NCBI GenBank assembly: GCA_003956705.1
Contig: QZCP01000027.1
Location: forward strand, 102,640-166,639
DNA: 64,000 nt
Origin: Brevipalpus yothersi
Taxonomy: Eukaryota; Arthropoda; Arachnida; Trombidiformes; Tenuipalpidae
Direction of reading: 5' to 3'
Below are positions 21,453 to 36,200 of this stretch, piece after piece. The translations under genes were made by a program, and so were the position numbers. The notes below the pieces were generated by a model. It saw only the letters and a list, made by a program, of their open reading frames with translations, was not told the origin of the DNA and did not search any database. The number at the start of each line of letters is the position of its first letter. Within the stretch, counting starts at the first letter, position 1.

Positions 21453-24400
21453 CCCATCATCCGTGTATGCATGTGTGTATGTGTGTGTACCTGAAGAGTA
21501 TCATTTTCGGCTTGAGTCCATGATTTTTGGTGCGAGAGAAGTAAGGAACAGAATTCCATGTGATTGAAAAGAGACAAGAAAAGAGAGTAGAGATATTTAT
21601 GGAGGAGAACAAGTTGAAAGATATTTTGCCAATGTTAAGGAGAGGAAGAAGATGAAGTGAAGAGCATGAAAAGTGCCCAAAAAGTAAATGGAATGGGTGA
21701 GAGGAAAATTTGAGAGGAACAAATAAGTCTCATCATGCTGTGATGAGTATGGATGATAAATTGTTTCTCTTTTCTCTCTTTCTCTCTTCTTTGAAATGAG
21801 GATAAAGGGAATAAATGGAGGAAAAAAGGAGGAGAGAATAGGAAGAGGAGGAGGAGGTGGAAGATAGTGTGTTTGAGAGAAATAGAGGCAAGTAGCTAAT
21901 AGATATCTGGAAAAAGAGAGAATGTTTTGGGCCAGCAAAAAGGTTCTTGTATATATGAGAGCAAATTCTTCTTCCTCTTCAAATGAACACAGATGAATAG
22001 TACCGATAGATGAGGCCGCTATGTTCATGGGGCCGTTCCAATGGGGGGTGGGGATGAACAATGATGATAGGATAGATGACAGCATTCCAAGAGAAAGATA
22101 GAAGACATACACACGCAATGAAGAAGAAGAAGAACAGGCAAAGTGTATTACATTACTTTCCCTCAATGTCCATGAGAAGGAGGATCACACACCAAGGCAC
22201 AAGTAGGTTGATTAGTAATTAACTTTCAGGTATATTTCGTGAATGTTTATCTTCTTCTCTCTGGTACTTTTTTGACGTTGGTAGAACTGAAAACGAAAGT
22301 GATGATGAAAATGTATGAAGCTCAAAAAGCCGATGGACATGTTCCTCTATTTTTGCCTCTGTTGAGGAGCAACTGAAATTGGGTCCCAGATGAGGATAAA
22401 GAGAGAGAGAGAGAGAGCAAGAGAGAGAGACCGGATGGAGGTAAAAGAGATAGCAAAAGAGAGAGAGAGGAAATAAGATTTATCCACTCGATACATGATG
22501 TAATGAGGCACAAACTGTTGCCCTCAAGTCAGGTAGTCCTTATAATTTTTCAATACTATTCGAATCGGATGCTCTCTCTCCCTCTCTTTTCCATACTATT
22601 TCCACAGAAGGAATCTAGATGATGATGATATGGCATCAATTTACGAGCACCAAAGAAGGCCATGGAAACGTCTTCAAGATGATTTCAGAGGTGAGAAGAG
22701 AGAGAGAGAGTAAGTGAGTGAGTGAGTGGAGAGAGAGAGCATCTCCCATGGCTTGGAAGAGAGAGAGAGAGAGAAGTAAAATTTTTGGTGGACTTGGCCC
22801 AAGAGGGTCCAATTAATCTGGTTTTCAGTAGAAGGCAGCGTTTCAATGATTCACTTCACGTTCAAAATTTTCTCTTTTCTCTATCCGGAAAGTTTCATTG
22901 AGCCAGCAACAAGCAACAACAATTTGTCTTACTTTATTCTGATGATGAAAGAGAGAAATAGAAAGAGAGAGAGAGAGAATATTTTGTTCACTGAAAAAGG
23001 ATGTTGGAATGAAGATGATGGGGTGGTGGAAGAGGAGGTGGAGATATGATGTTGGCCAAAGAAAGGGAAGAGAGAAAATTCTTCTCTCTTTTGACAATTG
23101 TGTGTGTGTGTGTGACTGGAAAAGTTTTGATATTCTTGACCACTTTTTTCTCTTCTCTTTATTCCGAGTCCAATTGATGATGATAAGTCAAGAAGAGAGA
23201 GAAAGAGAAGAGATGAAATATTTGAACAACAAACTTGTTGAGAAAAAAGAATGTCTCCTCTTCTTCTTCTTTTCCACATCAATTTAAGTTTCATTTTTGA
23301 TTTAAATTCGGTTCACATATCAAACGTTATCACAAGGTTTCCATCTCTCTTACTTGTCTCTTTTTTTCAACATGAAGACTTCATGGCGATTGAATTGAAC
23401 TTTATCCAATGAGGAGGGCAAAAAGTTCTCATGAGATGGTTTGTCACCAAAAGAAGAGAGAAAGAGAGAGAGGAAAAGCAAAAAAATATAATATATATCG
23501 GTCCAAATTGTCCATTGAGGTAGGGCTTTTCAATGTCCCACGATTAATCCGAGATCTATTTCATTCATTCGTTCTTTGTGACTCTCAGGAGGAGAGAGAG
23601 AGATGAAGCAACTTCCACTTGTCAACCATGATCAGATGATGATCATTGAACATGATGACCGGATTTAGATCGGATTTAGGAGTACAGATGAGTACAAGAA
23701 ATATACGTATATATATATCACAAGAGCATATAAAAAGTACCCAAGAGAGGGGAAGAGAATCGCTTAATTCAAAAGGGTGGCCCTGACAGGCGAGGTATGC
23801 TGTCAAAAATGTGAATATGGCCATTGAAATATATACACACACATACTAGACATACTAGACATAAGCCGTCAAGTCCCAATCTATTCACACACGACCGAGG
23901 AGAGAGGAACTAGATATGTGTGTAAAATATTCCCTCGATAATATTCATTCACCAAAATCTTTTTTTTGTTCCATTTCAACTTCTAATATGTGTGACCATG
24001 ATGAGAGGAGACAATAGAGACAATCAAAATCATCACCAATGATGACGGACTGTGGCCACGTTTTTATTGGGATCCCCAAAAACTATTGTTGTTCAGAGGA
24101 GTTTTCGGGTTTTTGAAGGCTCCTTTTCTCTTTCTTTTCAAATCCCCAAAGTCACTGATCCGATCTGCTTACTGGACATAATAATAATCACCCCAATATC
24201 GGCTTTGAGGGGTGGCCAAAAAAATTTAGGTTACCCAATCGACTGGTTGTGTGGATTCATGAAAACCGCTACTATGTCCTCTGTGTGTGTGTGTGATCCA
24301 TATACACTCATCCGTTGTTGTGATGAATTGTGATTAGAAGATATGTATTCTCGGTGAATATTCTGGACAATATTCGATGACAAGTAGGCAGTGGGAGAAA

Positions 24401-25009
24401 GATCTTTATCGGGCATCCAAAATACATGTTAAAAAGAAATCTATGAATATGATCATTTTTTTCACTTCACACTCTCACAGGCAGAGAGAAAGAGGCTTTG
24501 ATGAGATTTAAGCCATGTAAATGATTGATTCCAAGCTGATAGGAAGTATAATCGGACCAATACAATAGAGAAAATGTTGGAATTGAGGATGGTTCCCATT
24601 AGGATACCACAATAAGGATAAAATGAAAGAGAGTGAAAGTGAAATGAAACTAGAACAATTTAACGGATCCATTTGAATTGGCCAATAATGTTGATAATCA
24701 TTCACCATTTCAATTGAAGAGAGAGAAAGTGTAGAAAGAAGGTTCCGCTTGCCATGTCCATCGAAACGGAGAGAGAGAGAATATGATTCAAATCGAATAC
24801 AAGTGGAAAGGCAACCGAAGGAAGGTCACTTTCGGTGATCATAAAGCAGTAACACTTTTGATGTGTATGGATCGGTAAATAGATGGCCGATATACTGGTA
24901 CGTATGGTATGTATATTGGTGGCCTTAACCCGGGTATGGATGTGAGTATATACACACACACATATATATATGCTGGCTTGTCCACCACCACCATCATCAT
25001 CATTCTGCC
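21453..25009. other. No supported gene
   Basis: Short GA runs and TGATGA words predominate. The frame at 24052-24333 (starting from a non-ATG codon) is protein-like in part (IPKVTDPICLLDIIIITPIS) but has no splice or start support. An ATG frame of 31 codons lies at 24783-24878. Confidence 0.55.
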
Positions 25010-25073
25010 ATGTTGCCTTGCCATTCAGCCCAAAAACCCGAAAACAAGCCCACAATAGAGCTTGTCAATCATG
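25010..25073 (+). CDS. Candidate short first exon with strong donor
   Basis: ATG 25010 opens 21 codons (MLPCHSAQKPENKPTIELVN, then H) ending at a strong donor, CATG|GTGAGTAAA. Upstream in frame there is a run of His codons from a CAC/CAT repeat. The opposite strand is open too. No continuation exon was found. Confidence 0.15.
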
Positions 25074-25577
25074 GTGAGTAAAACGTGAATATATTTCAAG
25101 GGATTTTTGATTCTCTCTCTCTTTCCATCTATCTATCTTGCATATACAATCGGATAAAGAGTCAATATGATCAGCATGAGTGAGTGAGAGAGTGAAATGA
25201 TATTAAGGCGATTGGAAAGTGGTTAGAAAATATAATGAGAATTCAAGAGAATGAGAATATCTTGAAAATCTTTTGGGTGATCAAGAAGAGTAGAAGAAGA
25301 AGGAGGAGGACGAGGAGGTGGCGGAGGAGGCATGTATAAGGGTGTGAGCCGATAGAGAATTTTCTGTATACATTAAGAATGTGATGTGGAAAAGACAAGG
25401 AAGAAAGGAAAGAATGAAAAAGGAATGACCGCGGCTATCGGTTACTGGATTAAGGAACAATAATCATGAAATGTGTACATTTGAACAGATGATAATACAA
25501 ATACGTCCACCGTGAATGGCCCATGTTTTACGAAGAAATAGAGAAAGAATAGTATTTCGGGTCAAAGGGAAGGAGGT

Positions 25578-25601
25578 GAGAGAGAGAGAGAGAGAGAGAG
25601 G
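25578..25601. repeat. (GA)n microsatellite
   Basis: About 24 bp GA tract in purine-rich surroundings. Confidence 0.95.
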
Positions 25602-26053
25602 GCAAAGGGGACGAGAGAGGTACAGAAGACGTCCTCTAATCCCGATTAAGAAGGTACTTTATGGGTGAACAATCAAAGTGATCCTCTCTATTCATTTTCT
25701 TGGGTACTACTATTGATCGTTGTCCAGTATAGCCCACTGTTGAACACACACACATACGCACACACCCCATAAGACACACATATACAGAAGCGACCATTGC
25801 AATTGTGAAGACTTAGATGGGTCTTGTGAATGTCCATTCAGTTGAGAATACTGTCCGATGTGTGTGTGTTCAGTGTCACATGAGGTCGTGTTTCGAAGGA
25901 TTGAAAGTCTCGCAAAAAAAGAGATGAAGAAACCGAAAAGTAAGAGGTGTCCAAAAACTTTGTACAGATCAGAGTAACAAGACGAAATATGATGATGAAT
26001 AAGAAGAAGAAGAAGAAAATGTCCGGTTTAACAGTTGAGGTCATATGCCGGTG

Positions 26054-26085
26054 AGTATGTATGTGTATGTGTATGTGTATGTGTT
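26054..26085. repeat. Imperfect (TATG/TGTATG)n repeat
   Basis: Units of GTATG and TGTATG repeat for about 30 bp. Shorter versions occur across the window. Confidence 0.85.
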
Positions 26086-26899
26086 TAAAGTGATCTCGAA
26101 AGCAAAGTGGTTCCTCTTTTTTGGCTGATCTTTTCTCCTGGTGGCTCTGTTTTTGACCGATCCGATGATCGTGTTTCGATGGCCATTCAAAGGTCATATC
26201 TACTGTATGACCTACACATTCTGGTCTCCTGCTGAGCTGTTCTCAGATTGAACACAGCACACCATACATACATACGTTTATGTCGGATAGGTAATATCAA
26301 GGAACCCGAAAAAGTACTTCATACTTGTGTGATACTTATTTAATCTTTTGGACACGAAGTGGGAATGTAAGGGAAAAAAGAAAGATTGGTTGGAGAAAGA
26401 AAAAGAATCGCTGAGACAGTGTATCAAAGGGAGAGAGAGAGAGCATGAACATTTGAAAACCCAAATATAATAGAATAATTTATTATTATTCATAACTAGA
26501 GAGAGTAGCGATTGTGTGTCGACCTTTAAGAGGCCTCCTCGAAATGCCCTCAACTATATATATTTATATACACACATATACGCACCCCGGAGACTGACCT
26601 GCCCTAGGAGTACCTGTGTATATGTGTGTATACTTGTTTGGAGGCCAATTGGAATGTTAATGAGAATTTATTGGTGCCATGAGAGCACCACCATAGAGTA
26701 TAATACTCTAAGAATACGATGTACGAAAAGTAAGAGAGAGAGAGAGAAAAATATTCACTATCAACAAAGTGAATACATAAATAATCAAATGAGCTGAGTA
26801 ATAATAATTCTATTACTTTGGTTTCATTGTTGCTCTCTTTTTTGGTGTATATACTTTTCCCAGTCGATTTGACTCCTACTCTTTTTGGGGTCTCCCCAA

Positions 26900-26902
<3 letters not shown>

Positions 26903-26938
<36 letters not shown>
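26903..26938. repeat. (GA)n microsatellite
   Basis: About 36 bp GA tract. Confidence 0.97.
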
Positions 26939-26941
<3 letters not shown>

Positions 26942-27637
26942 TCATGAGAAGAAAAAAGAAAAAGTATATGTTCTCATTTCTATTCACATTGAGATTATGA
27001 TTATTATTACAACAATCTAATAAATTTTTATCCCACTATTCTATCTTCTTCTTTTTCTTCTTCTTTCTATTTCCAACTCATTTGGAATTCTGATCTCTAC
27101 TCTCTATCTCTCCCATTTTTATACCATTATTTTTTCTTCTTCTTTATCTATCTTCCATTCTTTTGTGTGTGTATTCGCTAATATTTCGAATCGTATCATG
27201 AGAGAATGATTGGGAATAAATTATGAGCAGCAAGATAGAGAAAAGTAAAGAAAGAAAGAAAGAAGGACACGAAAAAGATTTGGACAATAATTTGGATCAA
27301 AGGAAAAATGATCCAAAGTTTTGTTTTGGTCTTCTCTTTTTTCCTTTCCCATCTTCTTTCACATCTCAAATAATCATCATCAGTCTGATCATTCTTGAGC
27401 ATCCAGGATAACAGAGGATCATCATCAAACTGATCTTTTCATCTTCTATTCTCCACTCTTGAATACTTTTTCTTGTTGAACTTGTGGACAAACTTTTTGC
27501 TTTGTTCCATGATATTTGTAAATATATTTATATGCACAAAAAAACTTTTTTGCCAGAAATCTTGAAAATCTTTGATATCTTCTCTCTCATCTTGATCACA
27601 AGATATTATCCATTTCATAATTCATGGACCCATATAC

Positions 27638-27937
27638 ATGTACATGAGATGTGATGATATGATGAAGGTAAAAAATGATGATGATAATATTGGCCCAGTA
27701 ATCTTTCAAGAAGAGATGATGAAGGATCACTGGATAGAGGAGAGAGTATGTGGAAGAGATTTGAACTGGTGTATAAGATTGTCTCTCTTTATGTTGACTT
27801 GTCAGTTAAAAGTCAAGAATCATATTAGAGGAAGAAGAGCATCGAGAATACCAAATACTGAGAGAAGAATAGAGAAAGAGATTGAAGGGAAAATTGAAGG
27901 AGATGAAAATTTGGAAACAAGACAAGAAGCCAAAAAG
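27638..27937 (+). CDS. Candidate 100-codon first exon, repeat-free
   Basis: From a real ATG, 100 codons are open without any long dinucleotide tract and end exactly at a phase-0 donor-like AAAAAG|GTATAA; the stop TAA sits inside the would-be intron. The product would start MYMRCDDMMKVKNDDDN, carry one weak hydrophobic patch (CIRLSLFMLTCQL) near the middle, and end in a charged Glu/Lys/Arg-rich tail that may be helical. In 64 kb of six-frame AT-rich DNA some frames of this length are expected by chance, and purine-rich DNA lengthens them. No family was recognised. Confidence 0.2.
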
Positions 27938-30103
27938 GTATAATACACCATAGGGCCAATTGAGGCTTGAAACTGATCTTTTCAACATGTGACATCAAAA
28001 TCTTGGATTATTCTATCGGTAAACATGGATGATGATGGAAATCTTCTTATCAGAAAACTTTCTCTTCTTCCTTTCTTTGTAAAACTGTAACGAATAGCCA
28101 TCGGCTTGTGTGTGTGTTTATATGCCAAAATTCTAGGGATGCTGGAAAATGTTTGATGCGGATGCTGATGGTGGATCTTTCTCAAGAGTATATACACTCA
28201 CACATACTCTTCAAATCATCGAATGAAAGGTCTTGATTATTCTTTCCTCTCTTCAATCACTTGAAAATACAGGCTCAACAAGGTGGTTACCAAATGAGAT
28301 TGAGAGAGGCAATCTGGAAATCTGTAGGATTTTCTATCCAATCTTCATCTCTTCGTCTTCCAGAAAAGGATCAAAAATCCCTGATTTGATTAGAGGCTTT
28401 TCGGAGGCCCATTTTCGTGTCACAGTGTGAGCATGTATGAATGTGTGTGTATGTGTTGGGTGATAAATGTTCTGAGTATTCAGAATATCTGAATTCTGTA
28501 TTAATTCTTGCGTATGTGTGAGTGGAGCTGATTCGAATGTGATTCTTTACCCATAACAAGTATATGCTAATAATCCTTCCTCCTCCCCCTTAATTTTTGA
28601 ATACACACATAAGATGTGTAGCGTGAATGAAATAAGATGAGAATTGAAATGAATAATAATCTTTAGCTTCTTGATTATTATTTTAAAATATTCGAAACAA
28701 TGTGACGCCCAAGCAGTTTTCAACTGGAATATGGGCTAAGCACAAATCACCAAAAGGAATTGTTTCTGTTTGTAAATAATGAGTCCAGGAAAGAGAGAGA
28801 GAGAGAAAGTGGAAAAGAATTTTGAATGAGTGAAACAAATTACAAAAGTTAAAGAGTCAGCAATTCTTTTTCTTCCTCTTATGGGTTTCAAAGGACTGAA
28901 TTGGGCCAAAAGGCAAATGTAGATGTATGTGTGTATGTGTATGTGTGTGTATATATACATGGTGCTTGTCAGAATGCTGGATAGAATATAATAAGTTTGG
29001 CTTGAGAGAGAGAGTAGACAGAGTATTTGGGAAAAATTGAAGACAATGCAAAAAATTAGGCTTGTTTCTGGTGCTTCAGGAAGAAGATGTGTAAGTGTGT
29101 AGAAGAAGGAAGACGAAAATGATGAAGATGAAGAAGATGATCATGATGATGAGCAAAAAGGATGAGGAGAGTCGAGAAAGAGCAAATAAGGAGAGCATCC
29201 AGGGAAGGAGAGCCTCGGGAGAGAGAAAGAGCGAGAAGGGAGAGAGAAGATGGATGTGAAAATGAGATGCCAGAGAGAGTCAATTAATTTGGTTGATGAG
29301 AAAAAAGAGAAGAAAGAAATAAAACTTGATGCGCACAGCTAATGAGTAAAATATATTTTTCAAAATCAGTTTCATCTTCATTGCTTTTGAGAGAGAAGCA
29401 GAATAAGGATGCTGAAGAAGTAAGTGTTTACCCGACGAGAGAAAAAAAGTTTCTTTTTCTCATCTCTTTCTCTCTCTCTCCCTGTTCATTTCCAATCCAA
29501 TTGATGATAATAATATTTCATAGTCCAGTTTAACTGATCACAAACCATAGTTTTTCTGTTCATAATAATGAATAAGGAAAGATGATATGTTGGAGGATGA
29601 ATCGGTGGTAATAGAGGCTTTTCTCGCAGTTGGTCATGTATAGCAATCGAATGGAAATGATGATGAAAATGATGATGGTTGAGATGATGATGTAGATTTG
29701 CGATGAGGAGGGATGCAGAATCACCCAAAGAATGGAAGAGGCATTCAAAAATGATCGAAGAGGAGTGAGAAAAAAGGAGGCCAATGAAAAGAGAGAGAGA
29801 GAGAGAAAAAACTGCTGATCGATGCTATCATTACAAATGAATCTTCATCATCAGCTCTGATGATTGGTGATGGTGAAGATGAGTGGAAATTATGGTGATC
29901 AAGTCTGGATGATAGTGTGATGAGAATGATGCCTTGAAGCAAACACATTCACACACACACATGGTCTTATCTTCTTCTTCTTTTTTTTGGTGGCCCATAG
30001 ATGAGGAATATTAATTCACCATCAAAAAACATCCATCAAAATATGTTGGGGGTGGTAATCAGCATCATTTGTATCGTCTGGCTACACGAGAATATGTGAT
30101 ACA

Positions 30104-30122
30104 TACACACACACACACACAC
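30104..30122. repeat. (CA)n microsatellite
   Basis: About 19 bp CA tract. Confidence 0.92.
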
Positions 30123-33100
30123 TTAGCATCACACTCCCCCTTTGATTGAATTACACCTGATGGCTCATATCATTTCTTATTCTTCCTCCTTTTTTTCACA
30201 AGTTTCAGGTAATACATGTTAGCCCCCCAAATGAAACGTGTCCTATTCATCCATCTTTCTCGATAAATCTTCATCAACATCTTTGATCATCATCATCCAG
30301 CATGAGTAGCACACTTGATGCTTGATCAGAAAAAATTTACATGTTTTCCATAATGACTTATCAACTCATGTCTTCCTGTCTACTCATCTCTTTCATTTTC
30401 TACTTCACCTTCAAGACAAGTGACAATAGATGAGCTCAATTACACTGACGCTCAGTGATTTGCATAAAATAGTTTTCTTCTTCTTCTTTTTTCATTCATT
30501 CATTTGACTTTGTTCTCACTTTTTTACTACTTTCACTTAACGTTTTCTCTTTCTCTCTCTTATTTCAACATTTTTCTGCTCAAAATATTCTTATTCAATC
30601 CTATTATCACACTTTTTTTTCCTCATTCAAATATACATACACTCATACCAAAACTCATCAGCATACACAGTTGCTGATGAGTGGCTCATGCAATCAGGTA
30701 ATCTTGAGGTGATGATTCACGCAACGAGGACACATACACACAAATTCCACCAGCTCTAAATGAGTGGCTCAAATTGGTGATACAGCCATGAGGTGAGAGT
30801 GAAAAAATACATGCATACGTGTATATGTGTGTATATTCAAATAATGCAAATGCAATAGCATAAAAATTGAGAATAATAGTGAATTTTTTGCGTTTTTTTT
30901 TTCACTGTCTATCTGGAAACTCATCTTTCATAATACATTTTGGTCAATACAAGCGAGTGACTGGGCATGAAGAAGAGTTGAGAGAGAGAGAAGAATGAGG
31001 AGAAAAAATTTCTTTTTTTTCACTTTTATCTTCTCTATATATTTGGTCAAAAAGTAATGATGATTAAGGAACCATCATACTGATGAGGGACAATGAAACG
31101 TGATGGAAAAGAAAGAAAGAAAGAAAGAGAAAGAGAGAGAAGAAATCAAAGTGATTGAGGAAAAGGATTGGCGTTGTTTGTGAATAAAAATTGTGAGGTA
31201 ATCAAAGAGAGATGATAGAAGATTAGCTTATTTGTTCAGATGAATATGCGAGGAAGGAAGAGTGATAGAAAGAGAGAGAAAGAGAAAATGAATTTTGACA
31301 AGGGAATAATTCGATAGAGAAATGAGCGTTCCAGCATCATGTGGGTGGTGGTAATGGATGAGAGAGAGAGAGGCAAGATACTTGTGGGAAAGGAAGAGGC
31401 GAGAGAGAGATACATCCATGAACAAGATGAACATGAATATGAGTATGAGTATATATCACAGCTAGTATGGATAGACACATGGGCTCATATTTCGAAAGGC
31501 CAATTGAAAAATTGTTAACATTTCTCTTATCTCTTGCTTTCTCTCTTTCTCTCACTTCCATGATTCATATTCATATAATAATAATAATAAGTATTAAGGT
31601 GGAGATATTCTGATGCACAATAATAAGGTGATCTAACCGGGGAAGAGATAGAGAGAGAGTGGGAAATGAAATAATAGTATAAGGAGCTCAAGTTTTTTGG
31701 TAACCAAAAACCGGGCTCAAAATTCGGTGAATTGAAATAAGAATTGAAAAGTTTGAAATGAATAAGAAGAAGAGAGAGAAAGATAAAAGAAATCAAGAAG
31801 AGTAACGATAAGTGGGCAGCATAAAGGTAAGATGATACAGTATGATGATGAGTTGCACGTATTCATGAGGTGTTGTTCACTTATCTTTTTCTCTCATGTC
31901 TTTTCTTATTCTTTATATGCAAATTATTATACATATCTTTACCAGTCTCTCTCTCTCTCCCTCATTAGTGGTGAGAATATTGGGAAAGAAATACATACAT
32001 CTCACTCATCACTTGGCACCATTTCTTATGGGCTTTCTTTTTCTCTCTCTCTCTTCCGCCTTGTCTTGTATTGAAACATAATATGCAGAACACTTTTTCT
32101 TTTATCCATCCATATTCCAATTTTGGCCGGAAAACAATGACTTTCCATCTCATAATAATGATAATAATAATAATAATATCATTCATCTGATTACTGTATA
32201 CTTTTTCACAATATTTCGTATGTACAATGTTGTTGTCGTGCTTCAGCTTCGAAGATGATATGTTCTGGATGATATTGAACATCTTCATTCCTTTCTCTTT
32301 CTCTTTTTTTCATCCATCATTCTTCATATTTTTCGCCTTCTTATTTCCACTTGATGATGATAATAATACTTCACACATACACACATTTTACATACTTTCA
32401 CCAGGAATACTTTGTGTGTATGTGTTACTTGTGGCAAGCAATTCGAGAAGCGAGAAACATGATAATTTATCATTATCCACATACGTTCAGAGTTAATTTT
32501 AAAACTATATATACATTTTATCAAATGCTCCTGCTAATACTGTTGATGGTGGTGTTGTATACTGATGATTATGGTTGGTTGACGAGGAATACCACAATGT
32601 GGTTTGAGGTTCGCTTTTCCTCCATTATTTGCACTTTCAATGAATGATCGAACGATGGATTCCGTTGGGAGAGAACTGAATTAAAATCATGATCAGAATC
32701 GGAAATCAAGCCAGCCATCAGCTTCTCAATTACAAAGTGAGATGTACACACGCACATAGACATAGTTAGAGGAATAGAAAGAGAAAGAGAGAGAGAGAAT
32801 GGTATATGAACGTTTGGGAGGAGGAAATTTGGAAAACCAATCACTTTGGACACAAGCACAATTGATGCAAGTCACTGCTATTACTAGTGGTACTAGTGTT
32901 GGTAGAGAGAGTCTATGGGACTGATATGGATGTTTCACGCTGAGAGTAGTTGAGAGAAATTATGGTTCCCGACACAATGATTGGGCTTGAAATGGATATC
33001 ATATAACTTGGGGTGTAAGTGTGTGTGTGTGTGTGTATGTTCAGATATCGACTGGGGTGAGAATGGTTAAAGAGATTGCTTCACTTTTGAAAATCAGTTC

Positions 33101-33251
33101 CCTTTTGGCCAGTTGAAATAATCTCCATTCGACCATTATTACAAATTTTGTTCGATCAACAGTCGATCCCATGTGGACCATTGAAAAATAGTGACTCTTG
33201 ACTATTCTCTTGTGGAACTTTTGCTCTTTCTCTGATCAACTTGTGACAATG

Positions 33252-33255
<4 letters not shown>

Positions 33256-33283
<28 letters not shown>
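33256..33283. repeat. (GA)n microsatellite
   Basis: About 28 bp GA tract within an open frame (33198-33563) that I did not accept as a gene. Confidence 0.96.
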
Positions 33284-36200
33284 AAGTGAAGGAGAAAAAT
33301 TGTCGAGTAATCTCATTGTAATATATCATCGGAATTACAGTTTGCTCCATAAATTCATGAATGGCCATTGGGTGGAGAGAGAGAGACAGATAGATATATA
33401 TTCCATAGGAAGTACGGTAAGAAAAGAGGAATCATTTCAAACTATTCTCCTCAGTTTCATTATCACCATACATATACCTGGTGAAAGCTTGTATATATGT
33501 GTCAATTCAATACACAATATTGCCAATTGTTTGAGAATTTCTTTTTATCCACCAACTGCTTAACACATCGGATTGATGATGATGACAGCCCAGAAATACC
33601 TTTTTACCCAAATGCTTAAATCCCATTTCAACTTCTATGTACGAGTATTCAGCACGAATATCAATATAAGCTTTTTGCGAAGAAAATTTGAACAATCCAC
33701 AGATTTATACACATACATCTGTATATGTGTATGGCTACATTGAGCTCCACACTTGGTTAGGTTGATACAATAGACCACAATACAACTTGTTATACACGAG
33801 ACGAAAGTGATTTTGCATAATAATAGTGTATAATATTAAGAAATAATAATATCAAGTCGCATGTAATACGGTAGCTGAGAATTCTTTGAAAGATGAAGAA
33901 AGATATATTTATATGTATTCTTTTTCTCCAGCTTGGTTGAGCAAATGATTCTTTCTCTCTCTGAATTCTTTTCTCCTCTCTAGTCAATCCAAGGAGCCGA
34001 TTGATTGGTGAGAATCAGATATATATATGTATATGCACATGTATATACCACGAATGAGGCCAGAAGCGATGTGTCACCTCGAATTGACAATAAATCACTT
34101 TACCAATAGAGCCGTGCCTTGATCATACACATGTAACTTGTGTATGAATACACATATGAACATGTATCGTTTTAAGGTTCCTCTACTATACTGAATATCC
34201 TTGTGTGTAATACAAATGTCTTTTCTCTTTTCTCTACCAGCGACCAAGTGATTTGAGTCCGTGATACAGGCACACATACACCAAAATGAATATATGGGCA
34301 AGAATACATATGTGTGTATATGAGTGTGAGTATGGGCACACAAAGGAGAGGAACCTTGTGAATGGGCCATAGGAACCATAGAGAGAGAGAGAGCTAAGGG
34401 GCCGACCAAAGGATCCTTTTTACCTGCTCTGTTCTCATTCTCCTGATCCATAGGTGAGAGAATGAAAATTTATGTTTGCTTCTCTCTTTCTCTATTCCTT
34501 TCTTCAGCAAAAATACGCAAAACTTTTTCACTACAAGATTTAGACAGATATTCTTCATTCTCTCATAAAACCATTGGCTTGCTCGGTTATGCGTTATAAG
34601 TCTATGTGTCTGTGTGTATTTTGTGAATGTCAAATTGTTGAGCTGAAAAGTTGTTGGACTTGCGAAAGAGCAGAGGAAGAAGAAGAAGGAGGAGGAGAAG
34701 GTGAAAAAGGCTAAGAAGATGATAAATTAGAGTAGACAAAGTCAATGTAAAGAGAGAGAGAGAAGACAGACTGCAAAGAGCCCAGATTGATGGAAGATTT
34801 TCTCGGAAAAATCTGCTATAAGCTTGAAGGATGAGAGTGAAGAGAAGAGAAAAAATTGCTTGGTAAAGCCAAAAAGAGGGTGGCAAAGAGAGTCACACAC
34901 ACTCACAAGGAGAGTGGGTGGCTGGGAAAGATGAGGAAGATGAGGAAGAAGAAGGAGAAGAAAAAGTCAAAACAACAAGTTGCTGATGCAAGAAACAGTG
35001 AAAATTTTTCTCTCTTTTCTCTCTTTTCTTGTTGCTTTTGCTTGATTTTTTCTTCTTCTTTCTTCTTCTTCTCACAAATTAAATGAGAAAAGGTTACTCA
35101 AAGCTCTTCCTCTTCATATTGAATATTGTTGAAAAAGATTTTAGCACTAATAGGCTATGCATATTATTATCGAATGCTAACGGTATGGAACGTTCACATG
35201 GAAAATGAAGGAAAGAAAGAGAGAGGTAGAGAGATAGATAGATGGAAACATCTGAAAGGTTGATGATAATGGAAAAAGAAAAGGGATATAATAATAATAA
35301 TAAAAGTATATGATGAAAAGAGATTGTTTTCCTTTTTCCTCTTCTTTTCCTTTTCTCTCTCTCTCCTCTTTGTTCTTTTGATCAATCTCCATTCATTTAT
35401 CCCATTTTGTCGCCCATCGCTTATTACATTTATGGTGGGAGCAAAAAAAATATGCTAATTAATTAGGATCAAGGATCAATCATCTTATTGGGCTTGACTT
35501 AATGTTGATCAAATGGATGCCAAAAAATCTTAATTCAATCTATGCTTTCCATACTTCTCCAACGAAGTCAGATTAATACCATCCATCCCAGTAAGCCATT
35601 CGGGAAGTTGGAGAAGAAAAAGTTGGAGAAGAAGATATGGAAGATGATGATGAAAAATTAGTCAATCGAATGGATGCTGAAGAAGATGAAGAATGTGATG
35701 CTGGAAAGATGAAGCAGAAGCACACAAAAAAAGGTGAAAACGATGCCACTTGGATGACCAAAAAATTTTTTTCTGCATCGATTCAGTGAACAACAGAATG
35801 GATGGGAAAAGAATTTTTTCCTCTTTCTCTTCTTCTTCTTCCATCATCAAAAGAATAATAGTAGATACAACTTCAAGTAACCGGATCACTGATCTTTCAT
35901 CCTCATCTATTTCATCTTCTCCCAGGCTGTCCAAAATGTGTACATGTATGTGACTCTTCCTCTTTTTACTTGGGAAAAAGTAATACATACACACATACAC
36001 AATAAGATACTTTGTCCAATCGATTTGATTTCAAAGTAACCTTTATCCATTCTATTCTATTTTTCTTATGTATTTCAACAATATTTTCACAGTCATATAG
36101 CCACACAAACACAAATACATATATATTGTATCCCGATTTCGGATGCTCCAATTTTTATCATTATCATGAACACCGGCCAACAACCATGACCACCACTACC

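Noticed and set aside
24783..24878. 31-codon ATG frame (MIQIEYKWKGNRRKVTFGDH...) ending near GGTAA
   Set aside because: A run of 31 open codons is common by chance and the donor-like sequence is weak. There is no acceptor or promoter context.
26246..26262. TGAACACAG, similar to the start of the arthropod microRNA miR-317
   Set aside because: The match ends after nine bases and no hairpin-forming partner is visible nearby.
33198..33563. 121-codon plus-strand frame with a donor-like ACG|GTAAGA at 33418
   Set aside because: It starts at a non-ATG codon and part of its length is a GA tract. The unique part alone is not longer than expected by chance.
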